Below are positions 10,324-19,838 of a DNA stretch of 64,000 nucleotides, one piece after another. Position numbers and translations under genes: made by a program. Under the pieces are notes generated by a model. That model had not been told where the DNA came from. It searched no databases and worked only from the letters and a program-made list of their open reading frames with translations. Source of the DNA: Shewanella waksmanii ATCC BAA-643 (GTDB lineage Bacteria > Pseudomonadota > Gammaproteobacteria > Enterobacterales > Shewanellaceae); contig NZ_JAEH01000018.1 in assembly GCF_000518805.1 (NCBI RefSeq), forward strand, positions 1-64,000, in the 5' to 3' direction. Positions within the stretch are counted from its first letter, which is position 1; the number at the start of each line of letters is the position of its first letter.

Positions 10324-11328
10324 GTGCCCTTGTCAGATCCAAGATTTATTGCCCTAGAAAGCTGGTTGGCGACGATATTATGTACAAATCATCATCTTGA
10401 GCTGATTTCCGGTGATGCCAGTTTCCGGCGTTATTTTCGCGTTCATACTGAAACTGGCAGTTATATCGCCATGGACTCACCACCAGAATTAACTCCTGTG
10501 CAGCCTTTTATCGACTTAGCCGCAGAATATCAACGCCAAGGCCTATTGGCACCACAAGTTATTGAGCAACACTTGCAGCAAGGTTTTTTACTCCTTAGCG
10601 ATTTGGGTGACACTCAATTGCTCAGTTGTCTTGACCGCACTAGCTGCCAAAAATTTTACGCTCAGGCGATCGATTTGTTGTTACCGATTATGGGGGTTAC
10701 CTCAAGCAATCAAATGGCGCTGCCGCTATATGATGAGCAGTTTGTCGCACGAGAACTGACTATTTTTACTGAGTGGCTGTTAGCAGAGCATCTAAACTTG
10801 GCGTTGTCAGCATCCGAGCAGCAGATGTTAGACACCACCTTTGCCTTGCTCACAGCCAATGCGCTTGAGCAGCCAACAGCGGGTATGCACCGAGACTACC
10901 ATAGTCGTAATTTGATGGTGCAATCGCAGCAGCTGGCAGTTATCGATTTCCAAGATGCGGTAATAGGCCCAGTAACTTATGATGCCGTATCATTGTTGCG
11001 GGACTGCTATACACGCTGCCCTGATGAGGTGCGTGAGCAGATGATGTTAAGGCACTACCAATTGCTCGTTGATAACCAATACCTCTCAATAGATACGTCA
11101 TTTGCTCAATATCAACGCTGGTTTGATTTAATGGGGATGCAGCGGCACATCAAAGCGGCTGGTATTTTTTGTCGGCTTAACTATCGCGATCATAAGCCGG
11201 CATACATGGCTGATATACCAATGACCCTTAGCTATATTATTGAAGTGGCAGCAAAGTATTCAGAGCTCAGTGCGTTTGGAGAATGGGTTGAGCAAAAAGT
11301 ATTGGTGAATTTTGAGGCCCAGCAATGA
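10324..11328 (+). CDS. amgK: aminoglycoside-phosphotransferase-fold sugar kinase, AmgK-like
   Basis: Probably phosphorylates the anomeric carbon of MurNAc/GlcNAc in cell-wall recycling, as shown for AmgK of Pseudomonas; here this is inferred from the fold and the adjacent MurU-type gene. The 334 residues show GDASFRRYFR (nucleotide loop), GMHRDYHSRNLM (catalytic HxD with the following Asn) and AVIDFQDAVIGP (metal-binding Asp). The start is uncertain: GTG at 10324, or TTG at 10330 with GAGG five bases upstream. It overlaps the next gene by four bases. Confidence 0.88.
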   Translation: MPLSDPRFIALESWLATILCTNHHLELISGDASFRRYFRVHTETGSYIAMDSPPELTPVQPFIDLAAEYQRQGLLAPQVIEQHLQQGFLLLSDLGDTQLLSCLDRTSCQKFYAQAIDLLLPIMGVTSSNQMALPLYDEQFVARELTIFTEWLLAEHLNLALSASEQQMLDTTFALLTANALEQPTAGMHRDYHSRNLMVQSQQLAVIDFQDAVIGPVTYDAVSLLRDCYTRCPDEVREQMMLRHYQLLVDNQYLSIDTSFAQYQRWFDLMGMQRHIKAAGIFCRLNYRDHKPAYMADIPMTLSYIIEVAAKYSELSAFGEWVEQKVLVNFEAQQ

Positions 11329-12011
11329 AAGCGATGATATTAGCCGCGGGGCGAGGGGAGCGATTAAGACCGCTGACCGATAAAGTACCCAAGCCGTTAG
11401 TGCCGGTGCATGGCAAACCGCTCATTGTCTATCATATTGAAAAGTTAGCTACCCTGGGCATTACTGATATTGTCATCAATTATGCTTGGCTGGGGGATAA
11501 AATCACCCAATACCTCGGTGATGGTTCTCGCTTTGGAGTTAATATTAAATATAGCCCTGAAACCACCGCGTTAGAGACGGCTGGCGGCATTAAGCAGGCG
11601 TTGCCATTGTTAGGACCTGAGCCATTCTTAGTCTTAAATGGCGACATTTTCATTGATGATTTACCCATTAGCCGCCTGCAAATACAACAGGGCGCGGAGC
11701 GCCTGCTTAACGGTAAGCAAGCTTGCCTCTGGTTAGTTGATAATCCTGAACATCATCCTGAGGGAGATTTTGCTCTAAGCGATAGTTTATTGATGCTTGA
11801 TGGCAGCAACAAGCTGACATTTTCTGGTATGGCAATTTATCAGCCTAGACTGTTTGATGACTTACCAAGTGGGGCAAGCCCTTTAGGGCCATTGTTGAAA
11901 ACTAAGATTGCCGCCAAAGAGGTTACAGGTATTCATTATCAACAATACTGGTGTGATGTTGGCACATTGGCGCGCTTAGCGCTTGTTGAACGTCATGTGG
12001 CGCTCAACTAG
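11325..12011 (+). CDS. murU: nucleotidyltransferase, MurU-like (MurNAc-1-P uridylyltransferase)
   Basis: A 228-residue NTP-transferase, likely turning MurNAc-1-phosphate and UTP into UDP-MurNAc, which bypasses de novo precursor synthesis. The N-terminal MILAAGRGERLRPLT with KVPKPLVPV is the nucleotide-binding signature, and LNGDIFIDD gives the metal-binding Asp. The shorter length, without a hexapeptide-repeat tail, distinguishes it from GlmU and mannose-1-phosphate guanylyltransferases. Its start overlaps the upstream kinase stop (ATGA), and the pair next to lptD is a known arrangement in gammaproteobacteria. Specificity is inferred. Confidence 0.87.
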   Translation: MKAMILAAGRGERLRPLTDKVPKPLVPVHGKPLIVYHIEKLATLGITDIVINYAWLGDKITQYLGDGSRFGVNIKYSPETTALETAGGIKQALPLLGPEPFLVLNGDIFIDDLPISRLQIQQGAERLLNGKQACLWLVDNPEHHPEGDFALSDSLLMLDGSNKLTFSGMAIYQPRLFDDLPSGASPLGPLLKTKIAAKEVTGIHYQQYWCDVGTLARLALVERHVALN

Positions 12012-12067
12012 ATCATTATGAACACAAGCAAAATATAAAATTAGATAAACTTAATTAAGGTTGTAAG

Positions 12068-12844
12068 ATGCGAATTTGGGGCAAGTTTTTTGGCGCCGCT
12101 ATTGGTTTTATGTTTGGCAAAATCATCGGTGCGTTGATCGGTTTATGGTTGGGGCACCTGTACGATAAAAAGCGCGCTGAACTTGAAGGGATCGTCGGTA
12201 AAGGGTCTGATCGCCAATCACTGTTTTTTAATACCACATTTGCAGTGATGGGACATGTGGCTAAAGCATCTGGCCGTGTCACTGAAAATGATATTCGCAT
12301 GGCGAGTATGTTAATGGATCAAATGCAGCTTAGTGGTGATGCGCGCAGAGAAGCGCAAAAAGCATTTAGTGAGGGTAAGCAAGCGGATTTTGATATCAAA
12401 GCGTGCTTAAAAACCTTTCGATTATTGTCGATGGGGCGCAAAGAGCTATTGCAGATGTTTCTGGAGATTCAAATTCAAACCGCCTTGTCTGATGCGCAAC
12501 TTGATGCCAAAGAGCACAGTGTATTAACTTTAATCGCCAAAGAGCTGGGGTTTACTGCGGGGCAACTAGACTCGTTACTTAAACGCTGGCAGGCTGAGTT
12601 TAGCTTCCATCAGCAAGGTGGTAAGCAGACCTCAATTGAAGATGCCTATAATGTACTTGGCGTTGATGATACCAGTTCAGATCAACAAATTAAGCGCGCC
12701 TATCGTAAATTGATGAATGAGCATCATCCAGATAAGTTAGTTGCCAAAGGCCTGCCGGCAGAAATGATGGAACTGGCAAAAACAAAAGCACAAGACATTC
12801 AAGCTGCCTATGATAGAGTAAAGCTTGAACGGGGAATGCGTTAG
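12068..12844 (+). CDS. djlA: membrane-anchored DnaJ-like co-chaperone DjlA
   Basis: Stimulates DnaK ATPase at the inner membrane; in E. coli it affects the Rcs envelope-stress response. The 258 residues comprise an N-terminal glycine-rich membrane segment (residues about 5-30, GAAIGFMFGKIIGALIG), a helical TerB-like middle domain, and a C-terminal J domain from about 190 containing the essential HPD in NEHHPDKLV. The layout is exactly that of DjlA. It lies 56 bp after the murU-like gene and is read in the same direction. Confidence 0.95.
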   Translation: MRIWGKFFGAAIGFMFGKIIGALIGLWLGHLYDKKRAELEGIVGKGSDRQSLFFNTTFAVMGHVAKASGRVTENDIRMASMLMDQMQLSGDARREAQKAFSEGKQADFDIKACLKTFRLLSMGRKELLQMFLEIQIQTALSDAQLDAKEHSVLTLIAKELGFTAGQLDSLLKRWQAEFSFHQQGGKQTSIEDAYNVLGVDDTSSDQQIKRAYRKLMNEHHPDKLVAKGLPAEMMELAKTKAQDIQAAYDRVKLERGMR

Positions 12845-12877
12845 TTGTTATGCACTTAGTACAATAAGGGACTACAT

Positions 12878-13495
12878 ATGAAACAATGTTATTTGATGGT
12901 AGCCGTTGTCGCTGCAGGTATGAGTCAAGCTCAAGCCACTGAACTGTTTGTGGCTCCTTTTGGTGGTTATAGTTTCGCCGCTAGTGAGCTTGATGTAGTA
13001 GAGACTGAAACTGAAGACAGTGGTACTTTAAAAGTTGCTGAGTCGGCTAACTACGGTGTCATGTTAGGTTTTAATACTAAAGACCCAGGCAATATTTATT
13101 TTTTATATAGCCGCCAAGATTCAGACTTACGCACTGGTGGTAATTTTAGCGACCAAGTGGTTACCGATATCACAGTGGACTATTTTCATGTCGGTGGTAC
13201 GTTGTTTTTCCCCAATGGTGACTTTAAACCCTACGTCACCGCGAGCTTAGGTTTAACCCACATGAGCCCCGCCGGACAGTATAGCAATGAATCACGCTTC
13301 TCTATTGGTTTTGGTGGCGGAGTTGAATATGTCGTTGCACCGTCAGTGTCGCTGTTTGCTGATGTTCGTGGCTATGGCACTTTTATGAGCAGCGACAGTA
13401 GTCTGTTTTGTAGTGACGGCTTTTGTAAGTGGACGATTGATGCTGAAACCATGTGGCAAGGTCAAGCGAATGCTGGGATAAAGTTCACCTTCTAA
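12878..13495 (+). CDS. small outer-membrane beta-barrel protein
   Basis: A 205-residue secreted protein with a signal peptide (residues about 1-20, ending Ala-Gln-Ala-Thr). Alternating hydrophobic strands and a terminal aromatic residue (GIKFTF) are typical of eight-stranded OmpA/OmpW-type barrels inserted by Bam. The glycine-rich FGGGVEYVV strand and the segment with two nearby Cys (LFCSDGFCKW) suggest one loop disulfide. The function is unknown. It lies 33 bp after djlA and 15 bp before the dehydrogenase gene. Confidence 0.75.
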   Translation: MKQCYLMVAVVAAGMSQAQATELFVAPFGGYSFAASELDVVETETEDSGTLKVAESANYGVMLGFNTKDPGNIYFLYSRQDSDLRTGGNFSDQVVTDITVDYFHVGGTLFFPNGDFKPYVTASLGLTHMSPAGQYSNESRFSIGFGGGVEYVVAPSVSLFADVRGYGTFMSSDSSLFCSDGFCKWTIDAETMWQGQANAGIKFTF

Positions 13496-13510
13496 CTATA
13501 GAGTTACCCG

Positions 13511-14464
13511 ATGAATTTAGTTGTGTTGGATGGATACACCCTTAATTCTGGTGATATCAGCTGGCAAGGCTTTGCTGATTTAGCAGATATTACAGTGTAT
13601 GAGCGTAGTGCTGAACAGCAACGATTGCCTAGAGCCATTGATGCTGAAATTATTTTAACCAACAAGACCGTACTTGATGCAAAGTTGCTGCAGCAGTTAC
13701 CCAAATTACGCTACATTGGGGTGCTGGCTACCGGTGTTGATGTGGTTGATGTTAAGGCTGCAGCCAAGCTGGGTATTATAGTAACTAATGTACCTGCGTA
13801 CGCGCCAGATGCGGTTGCACAGATGGTATTTGCTCACATCTTAGCCCATACTCAACAAGTCGCTATCCACCACCAAGCGGTGAGTTGCGGTCAGTGGCAA
13901 ACTTGTGAGGATTTTTGTTTTACCCTATCGCAACTTACATCATTAAAAGGTAAAACACTTGGGTTACTGGGCTACGGTGCCATTGCCCAGCAAGTGGCTC
14001 GCATTGCGGTGGCATTTCACATGTCCGTGTTAATTCATACACCAAATGAAAAGCATGATCTGCCTGATGGTGTGCGTTGGTGCGAGCAAGTCGAACTTTT
14101 CAAAGACAGTGATATTTTATCACTGCATTGCCCATTAACCCCTGAAACCCAGGAGATAATTAACAGTACAAACTTGGCACAGATGAAGTCATCGGCAATG
14201 CTGATCAATACTGCGCGCGGTGGGCTGGTTGATGAGCAAGCGTTAGCTAATGCGCTCAATCGAGGTCAAATTGCTGCGGCAGGGTTGGATGTTTTGTCGA
14301 CCGAGCCACCAAGCAGTAATAATCCATTGTTAACTGCGAAGCATGCCAATATTACCCCTCACAACGCCTGGGCAACCCGAGAAGCGCGGCAAAGCTTAAT
14401 GGCGATAGCGGTAGCCAATTTGCAAGCATTTTTGGCCGGCACGCCTGAAAATCAGGTCAATTGA
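13511..14464 (+). CDS. D-2-hydroxyacid dehydrogenase (hydroxypyruvate reductase-like)
   Basis: An NAD(P)H-dependent oxidoreductase acting on small 2-oxo or 2-hydroxy acids such as hydroxypyruvate or glyoxylate; the exact substrate cannot be read from sequence. The 317 residues show the Rossmann turn LGLLGYGAIAQQVA, the catalytic Arg in NTARGGLVDEQAL, the Glu in STEPPSSNNPL and the His in NITPHNAWAT. This is a complete catalytic set. The closest familiar relatives are HprA-type glycerate dehydrogenases. It is convergent with purT, with a terminator hairpin between. Confidence 0.9.
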   Translation: MNLVVLDGYTLNSGDISWQGFADLADITVYERSAEQQRLPRAIDAEIILTNKTVLDAKLLQQLPKLRYIGVLATGVDVVDVKAAAKLGIIVTNVPAYAPDAVAQMVFAHILAHTQQVAIHHQAVSCGQWQTCEDFCFTLSQLTSLKGKTLGLLGYGAIAQQVARIAVAFHMSVLIHTPNEKHDLPDGVRWCEQVELFKDSDILSLHCPLTPETQEIINSTNLAQMKSSAMLINTARGGLVDEQALANALNRGQIAAAGLDVLSTEPPSSNNPLLTAKHANITPHNAWATREARQSLMAIAVANLQAFLAGTPENQVN

Positions 14465-14466
14465 TG

Positions 14467-14500
14467 AAATAGGACTATCGGCTGATAGCCCTATTTTTTT
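14467..14500 (+). terminator. rho-independent terminator
   Basis: Stem AAATAGG-A-CTATC / GATAG-C-CCTATTT with one A/C mismatch and a GGCT loop, running into seven T. It follows the D-2-hydroxyacid dehydrogenase gene and may also act on purT transcripts from the other side. Confidence 0.8.
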
Positions 14501-14518
14501 GAGTACAGGTACTAACTG

Positions 14519-15694
14519 TTAAAGAATAACCTTAATTTCGCTGGCTGCGCTAACCGCTTTGGTCACCGCGCTATCGATATCGTTATCCCGTGCCAGTGCA
14601 ACACCTAAACGGCGGCGTCCGTCAATATCGGGTTTCGCAAACAAACGCACTTGGGTATTAATTTGCGTAAGTGCTTGCTCGACACCTTCAAAGCGAATAT
14701 TGCTTGAGGTGCCTTCAGCGAGTACCACTGCAGATGCTGAAGGGCCATGCTGGGCAATATTAGCAATAGGCAGGCCTAAAATTGCACGAACATGCAGGGC
14801 AAACTCTGACAAATCTTGGCTGATGAGCGTGACCAAACCGGTATCATGTGGGCGCGGAGACACTTCAGAGAAATACACTTCATCGCCTTTAATAAACAGC
14901 TCGACACCGAAAAGACCATAGCCGCCTAGTGCTTCAACGACTTTTTTACCGATTGCTTGAGACTTGTCTAGTACGGTGGCAGACATCGCTTGTGGCTGCC
15001 ATGACTCGCGGTAATCGCCATCTTCCTGGCGATGGCCAATGGCATCACAAAAATGAATACCGTTTACAGCGCTGACTGTGAGTAGGGTGATTTCATAGTC
15101 AAACTCAATAAAGCCTTCTACTATCACTCGGCCTTGGCCGGCACGACCACCTTCTTGCGCGTATTGCCACGCGCTGTCAATGTCACTTGCTTGGCGAATA
15201 ACACTTTGGCCTTTACCTGAAGAACTCATTACCGGCTTAACGACGCAAGGTAAGCCAATGTCAGCCACCGCTTGCTCAAATTCTTCTGCAGTATCACAAA
15301 AGAAATAGGGTGAGGTTGGAATCGATAAAGTCTCCGCAGCTAGGCGACGGATCCCCTCTCTATCCATTGTGAGTTGCGTGGCTTTGGCTGTGGGAACAAT
15401 ATTGACGCCTTCAGCTTCCATTTCGACTAATGTTTGGGTGGCAATCGCCTCGATTTCAGGAATCACGTAATGAGGTTTTTCGGCTTCGATCACCGCTCTT
15501 AATGCGCTAGCGTCAAGCATGTTGACGACGTGGCTACGATGAGCCACTTGCATTGCGGGGGCATTTGGATAGCGGTCTACACCGATGACCTCAACGCCCA
15601 TGCGTTGCAGCTCAATTGCGACTTCTTTACCAAGTTCGCCACAGCCTAGCAGCATAGCGCGAGTGGCATTTGTAGAGTTTGGGGTGCCTATCAT
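14519..15694 (-). CDS. purT: formate-dependent phosphoribosylglycinamide formyltransferase
   Basis: Makes formyl-GAR from GAR, formate and ATP, the folate-independent third step of purine synthesis. The 391 residues belong to the ATP-grasp superfamily. The N-terminal preATP-grasp Rossmann region has [12 protein letters not shown], the ATP-binding loop is [15 protein letters not shown], and the metal region is [13 protein letters not shown]. It is monocistronic on the minus strand. A PurR-like dyad lies about 85 bp upstream, consistent with purine repression. Confidence 0.96.
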   Translation of the reverse strand: MIGTPNSTNATRAMLLGCGELGKEVAIELQRMGVEVIGVDRYPNAPAMQVAHRSHVVNMLDASALRAVIEAEKPHYVIPEIEAIATQTLVEMEAEGVNIVPTAKATQLTMDREGIRRLAAETLSIPTSPYFFCDTAEEFEQAVADIGLPCVVKPVMSSSGKGQSVIRQASDIDSAWQYAQEGGRAGQGRVIVEGFIEFDYEITLLTVSAVNGIHFCDAIGHRQEDGDYRESWQPQAMSATVLDKSQAIGKKVVEALGGYGLFGVELFIKGDEVYFSEVSPRPHDTGLVTLISQDLSEFALHVRAILGLPIANIAQHGPSASAVVLAEGTSSNIRFEGVEQALTQINTQVRLFAKPDIDGRRRLGVALARDNDIDSAVTKAVSAASEIKVIL

Positions 15695-15778
15695 TGTGGG
15701 TACCTTGTCGGTTACTTGTTATAAAAATGATTATCAGCAAAGCAGTTTGCAGTTGCGCAATATCATAGCGTGAAGCAA

Positions 15779-15794
15779 TGACAAACGCTTTTTG
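15779..15794 (-). promoter_or_regulatory. possible PurR operator upstream of purT
   Basis: TGACAAACGCTTTTTG keeps the central CAAACGNTT of the PurR box and matches about seven of the eleven fixed positions of the E. coli consensus that I recall. The location 85 bp before purT makes sense, but the match is imperfect. Confidence 0.3.
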
Positions 15795-15969
15795 TACAAT
15801 AGAAGCTGTGTGTTAGATCACCAAACTAAGACCAGATGCTGATAAAAATTGCTGGATTTGCTAGGCAAATGTTGGGAAGATGTTGAATAAGGTGTTTATC
15901 CTTTATTTACAAAAAACTAAAGCCACTAAATGTCGCAGGATTGCGATATCGACTTTTAAGGAGCGAATA

Positions 15970-16341
15970 GTGTTCTTAGATTACTTTGCGTTAGGTGTGT
16001 TATTTTTTGTGGCTATTTTTATTTTCTACGGAATTATTGTGATTCATGATATTCCCTATGAAATAGCCAAAAAGCGCAACCATCCTCAGCAAGATGCTTT
16101 ACATGTCGCTGGTTGGATCAGCTTATTTACGCTTCATGCCATTTGGCCATTTTTATGGATATGGGCCACATTGTATCGAGAAGACCGAGGTTGGGGCTTT
16201 GATGATGTGGCTAAACGCGAGATAGAGCTTGAAGATGATGTCAAAAAGCTCAATCAAACGGTAGTTGAGCTGCAGCAACAAGTCGCCGCATTAAGCGCGG
16301 GTACACAAGCTAGCGATGCAGATAAGTCGGGAGAGAAATAA
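15970..16341 (+). CDS. DUF3302 inner-membrane protein (YibI/YiaW type)
   Basis: A 123-residue membrane protein of unknown biochemical function. I choose the GTG at 15970 because AAGGAG lies six bases upstream; an open frame from 15880 has no such site and would add a basic, unlikely N-terminus. Two membrane segments flank the DUF3302 landmark region VIHDIPYEIAKKRNHPQ, followed by WPFLWIWATLY. A short coiled coil (KLNQTVVELQQQVAAL) lies near the C-terminus. It is followed two bases later by an HlyD-like gene, the same pairing as yibI-yibH in E. coli. Confidence 0.85.
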   Translation: MFLDYFALGVLFFVAIFIFYGIIVIHDIPYEIAKKRNHPQQDALHVAGWISLFTLHAIWPFLWIWATLYREDRGWGFDDVAKREIELEDDVKKLNQTVVELQQQVAALSAGTQASDADKSGEK

Positions 16342-16343
16342 CC

Positions 16344-17480
16344 ATGGATTTACTACTGATTCTTACCTATGCCGCTATCTGTATCGCCGTATTTAAAGTA
16401 TTTAAGATCCCGTTAAATAAGTGGACCGTTCCTACCGCTATTTTAGGTGGGGTATTCATTGTTGGTGCGTTAGTGCTGTTAATGAACTACAACCATCCTT
16501 ACACGCCTTTTGCTAAAGAAATTTTCGTTACGGTGCCTATTAACCCTGCAGTTAGAGGGATTGTCACAGAGGTTGAAGTTGAGCCTAATGTGCCGCTGAA
16601 AAAAGGTGATGTGTTATTCCGAATCGACCCGCGTCCTTTTGAAGCGATTGTGCAGCAAAAGAAAGCCGCGTTAGTCGCAGCAGAACTCGAAGTGCCACAG
16701 CTCGAAGCGCAGTGGAAAACCTCATTGGCAAGCGTTGAACGTGCGGTAGCAGACAGAGACCGGACCAAATCGGCCTATGAACGTTATGAGAAAGGGCGTA
16801 AACGTGGCGGTGCTAACTCTCCGTTTACTGAGTTAGAACTCGATAACAAACGCCAACTTTATCTGGGTTCTGAAGCGTCGCTTTCTGCAGCTCAAGCGCA
16901 GGAATTACGTGCTCGCTTGGCTTTTGAGTCTAACGTTGATGGCGTGAATACTAAAGTGGCTGGCATTAAGGCTGAGCTGGATAAAGCCCTGTTCGATCTT
17001 GAGCAAACTGTGGTACGTGCGCCGGCTGATGGTATGGTGACCCAAATGCTATTGCGCCCCGGTATTATAGCCGTGCCTATGCCGCTACGATCGTTAGTGA
17101 GTTTTATTCCAGATGAAGAGCGTTACTTCGCTGGCGCATTTTGGCAGAACTCGCTGCTAAGGCTCAAAGAGGGCGATGAAGCAGAGATTATTCTTGATGC
17201 AGCCCCAGGTGAAGTCTTTAAGGGCAAGGTTGCAACAATTCTTCCTGCAATGGCAGAAGGTGAAATGCAATCACGGGGGTTATTGGTTTCAGGTGTGGCG
17301 TTGATGCCTCGCGGCCGCTCAATCGTGCTGATTGATTTAGAAGCCGATGACATGAATACCCGTTTCCCTGCAGGTGTGGCGGGTCAAGCAGCTATCTATA
17401 CTGAGCACTTTGCCCACGTTGCTGTGATGCGCCGGGTCATTCTGCGGATGCAAGGCTGGTTAAACTATCTGTTTCATTAA
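16344..17480 (+). CDS. HlyD/EmrA-family membrane fusion protein (YibH/YiaV type)
   Basis: A 378-residue inner-membrane-anchored periplasmic adaptor. Two hydrophobic segments lie in the first 50 residues. They are followed by a biotinyl-lipoyl-like strand region (PAVRGIVTEVEVEPNVPLKKG), a long helical hairpin (about 95-215), the second lipoyl half (VVRAPADGMVTQM) and a beta-barrel domain. Such proteins normally link a transporter to an outer-membrane channel, but neither is encoded nearby. Its only partner here is the DUF3302 protein two bases upstream, so the substrate is unknown. Confidence 0.9.
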   Translation: MDLLLILTYAAICIAVFKVFKIPLNKWTVPTAILGGVFIVGALVLLMNYNHPYTPFAKEIFVTVPINPAVRGIVTEVEVEPNVPLKKGDVLFRIDPRPFEAIVQQKKAALVAAELEVPQLEAQWKTSLASVERAVADRDRTKSAYERYEKGRKRGGANSPFTELELDNKRQLYLGSEASLSAAQAQELRARLAFESNVDGVNTKVAGIKAELDKALFDLEQTVVRAPADGMVTQMLLRPGIIAVPMPLRSLVSFIPDEERYFAGAFWQNSLLRLKEGDEAEIILDAAPGEVFKGKVATILPAMAEGEMQSRGLLVSGVALMPRGRSIVLIDLEADDMNTRFPAGVAGQAAIYTEHFAHVAVMRRVILRMQGWLNYLFH

Positions 17481-17497
17481 CCTAGCGCTACAACGAT

Positions 17498-17527
17498 AAA
17501 AAAAGAGGCGCTTGCGCCTCTTTTTTT
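17498..17527. terminator. bidirectional rho-independent terminator
   Basis: Seven A, stem GAGGCG / CGCCTC with a CTTG loop, then seven T. It lies between the convergent HlyD-like and DUF4136 genes and can terminate both. Confidence 0.93.
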
Positions 17528-17540
17528 AGGATAAATGGCT

Positions 17541-18077
17541 TTAGTTGCCTTTGTTTGGTGGGAATTGGGCTAAGATTTTCGCCACGGTTTTACGGGTATC
17601 GGCGGCTTTTTGTTCTCCACCGGCATCAAAGTTAAACTTATCGGTACCGCGCCAAACCAGTCGATTGGTCTCAGTATCAATAACGTCTATTTGAATGGTT
17701 TGCACCTTAACATTGTCACTACCAAGTGGTACGCCAACTGAGGTACCAACACTGACTCCGCCGCCACTGCCCCATGTACCGGTGCCTACCCCAATCGACA
17801 TGCTAGAGTCTTTTGGTTTGTCTTCAACTTTAAAGCCATATGTCACATGAAACTGTGGATTGTTGGTATCGAGCACGAAACCTTTTGCTAATACTTCTTC
17901 TAGTATGGCTTGCTCGATTCTACCGGCGCTTAACCTATCATTACTTTCACTTGCGGCTAATTGGTCAAAACGCTGTAGTTGGGTGAAATCATAATTGGTG
18001 TCGTAGTCTTGCTGTGACTTAGTCGCACAACCACTTATAAATAATAGGGTAAAAAGACAAACCAGAAGTTGTTTCAT
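17541..18077 (-). CDS. DUF4136-type lipoprotein
   Basis: A predicted lipoprotein of about 178 residues. The ATG at 18077 has AGGA eleven bases upstream and yields a lipoprotein signal MKQLLVCLFTLLFISGC, with the lipobox ISGC for acylation at Cys. The +2 residue is Ala, so it is probably sorted to the outer membrane. The body shows the DUF4136 pattern: an early YDFTQLQRFD segment, a glycine-rich middle (GTWGSGGGVSVG) and the late motif LVWRGTDKF. Function is unknown. An in-frame TTG six codons upstream is a weaker start. Confidence 0.82.
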   Translation of the reverse strand: MKQLLVCLFTLLFISGCATKSQQDYDTNYDFTQLQRFDQLAASESNDRLSAGRIEQAILEEVLAKGFVLDTNNPQFHVTYGFKVEDKPKDSSMSIGVGTGTWGSGGGVSVGTSVGVPLGSDNVKVQTIQIDVIDTETNRLVWRGTDKFNFDAGGEQKAADTRKTVAKILAQFPPNKGN

Positions 18078-18237
18078 ATCGTTTATTATCCTCAAGGTGT
18101 TTGTTTCAATGTGGCGCTAACGCGCTCAGTATGCAAGGTTTTTTGCTCAATAGCGGATAATTTTTAGCCAAGGCTTAATAAATCAGTTATGGTTAAAGTA
18201 TAGATTATTATGGTCGCGGAGCCTGTCAGTTATCATT

Positions 18238-18513
18238 ATGGAGCAACTCGAGTTTTTTGATATCCCCAGCCCATGTATTGGTATCTGTCAAACAGATGCT
18301 AAGGGTTACTGTAAGGGATGTTTAAGAAATCGAGATGAGCGCTTTAATTGGTTACATTTCTCTGATGCAAAAAAATATGATGTGATTCGACTGTGTAAAC
18401 AGCGTAAGCGCCGACGCCAGCTGGCGTTAATGAAGGCGAAAAAGCAACAAATTATTGCCGCCAGACAGTCTGCGACTCCCACGTTTGATTTTGAAGAACC
18501 AGAGCCAGACTGA
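18238..18513 (+). CDS. DUF1289 small cysteine-containing protein
   Basis: A 91-residue cytosolic protein of the DUF1289 family. The N-terminal SPCIGICQTDAKGYCKGC supplies four cysteines arranged like a small metal site, followed by the conserved Arg/Asp-rich segment NRDERFNWL. The tail is very basic (KQRKRRRQ), which hints at nucleic-acid contact; this is inference. Biochemical function is not established for the family. The gene stands alone, convergent with the sensor kinase gene. Confidence 0.85.
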   Translation: MEQLEFFDIPSPCIGICQTDAKGYCKGCLRNRDERFNWLHFSDAKKYDVIRLCKQRKRRRQLALMKAKKQQIIAARQSATPTFDFEEPEPD

Positions 18514-18530
18514 TAGCGAAAAATCAGCCG

Positions 18531-19817
18531 TTATTCGCTATGTTGGGGGCTTTTTCGTAAATCAACATGAGGCCAAATAAGGGTAAATGCCGTTTTTCCC
18601 GGTTGGCTAGATAACTTCACCTCACCTTGATGACGCTCCATGATGCGTTTAATAATCGCTAAACCTAAGCCGTGGCCTTTGTTGCCATTTTGCACCACTT
18701 TACTGCGATAAAAAGGCTCGAAAATCATCTCTTGATCTTGTTCCGCAATGCCTGGGCCATCATCGGTTACGGTTAAGCAGATCCGATTGCCTTGGTTAAT
18801 CAGGCTGATGTCAATATTATGTTCACTAAAGCGTTGAGCATTGGTGACTAAGTTTTGAAGTGCGCGCTCAATAAGTGATGGATCGCCCATCACTTCCATG
18901 GTTCTATCGGTATTGATACTAATATTTTGCGGCCCTAAGCCACGTAAGCGCTCGATAGTTTGTTGGGTTAAGCGGGTTAAATTACAACGTTCAAAATCTA
19001 ACCCTTGGCGGTTGGACTCTAAACTGGCGTAGGTCAGCAGTTCCTGCAGTAGGTTCTCCATCTCTTTGACATCTTGCTGCATGTCATCTAAAAAAGCTTG
19101 ACGCCTTTCTGGGTCAGACTCTGGAGTACAGTATTGCGGTGCTAAGGCAAGGGCAAACTTAAGCCTAGCGAGCGGCGTTCTAATTTCATGGGAAACTGCA
19201 TTTGATAAGTGCTTTTGATTTTCAATCAGTGCACTGATGTGTTTGGCCATCTCGTTAAAAGTATCGGCCAGAGAGTGTACCTGCGAGCTAGGAGATAATT
19301 GTATTTGGGTATCCCAATTAGTTTGGCCAAACTTACGAGTGGCATGGCGCAAGGTTTTTAAATCTTTCGATAGGGGCCAAACCCAAATCAAGGCGACAAA
19401 AGCGAGCGACAGATAAAAGAACAAGGTAAACAAGCCACGTAAGCGCCCACGGGGATCGATCTCGACCGGGCCAGCGACCAGCACTTGACTGTCGACTGCG
19501 ATAAATTGCAGTTCGTGATTATCATCGTGACGCGTGACTAGAATACTGTCAGAGGATAGGCCTTGGCTTTTACCAAATGCAACTTGGGATTGATTGAGTA
19601 ATCGTAGCGGGTAGCTAGGATTGTGATTGATTTTTTGTAGATACTCATCGCGCTCATATTCTGGCAAGCTTGATAGTAACTGTGCGAGGGCAATCAGCGG
19701 CGCATCCATGTCGCCACTGTCTTCAATATTGTTTTGCCATATGCTATCTAACGTCCAGCCAATACCTAAAAAACTTAAGCTCAGTAGCAGGTAAAGGCTG
19801 ATAAAAAGTCGTTTCAA
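18531..19817 (-). CDS. sensor histidine kinase, RstB-like
   Basis: The 428-residue membrane kinase of a two-component pair. Membrane segment 1 is in residues 5-25, followed by a periplasmic sensor of about 100 residues, membrane segment 2 near 130-150 and HAMP. The HisKA segment has the phospho-accepting His in AVSHEIRTPLARLKF. The ATPase domain has NLVTNAQRFSE (N box), DDGPGIAEQD (G1) and GHGLGLAI (G2). It follows the response regulator by 21 bp at the end of an operon whose first two genes encode envelope proteins. The pairing resembles RstAB; the signal is unknown. Confidence 0.92.
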   Translation of the reverse strand: MKRLFISLYLLLSLSFLGIGWTLDSIWQNNIEDSGDMDAPLIALAQLLSSLPEYERDEYLQKINHNPSYPLRLLNQSQVAFGKSQGLSSDSILVTRHDDNHELQFIAVDSQVLVAGPVEIDPRGRLRGLFTLFFYLSLAFVALIWVWPLSKDLKTLRHATRKFGQTNWDTQIQLSPSSQVHSLADTFNEMAKHISALIENQKHLSNAVSHEIRTPLARLKFALALAPQYCTPESDPERRQAFLDDMQQDVKEMENLLQELLTYASLESNRQGLDFERCNLTRLTQQTIERLRGLGPQNISINTDRTMEVMGDPSLIERALQNLVTNAQRFSEHNIDISLINQGNRICLTVTDDGPGIAEQDQEMIFEPFYRSKVVQNGNKGHGLGLAIIKRIMERHQGEVKLSSQPGKTAFTLIWPHVDLRKSPQHSE

Positions 19818-19838
19818 GCGAAATCCAATATTGGTTAA

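Noticed and set aside
18513..18541. ATAGCGAA / TTCGCTAT hairpin between the DUF1289 and kinase genes
   Set aside because: It has a 13-base loop and no T tract, so I do not call it a terminator.
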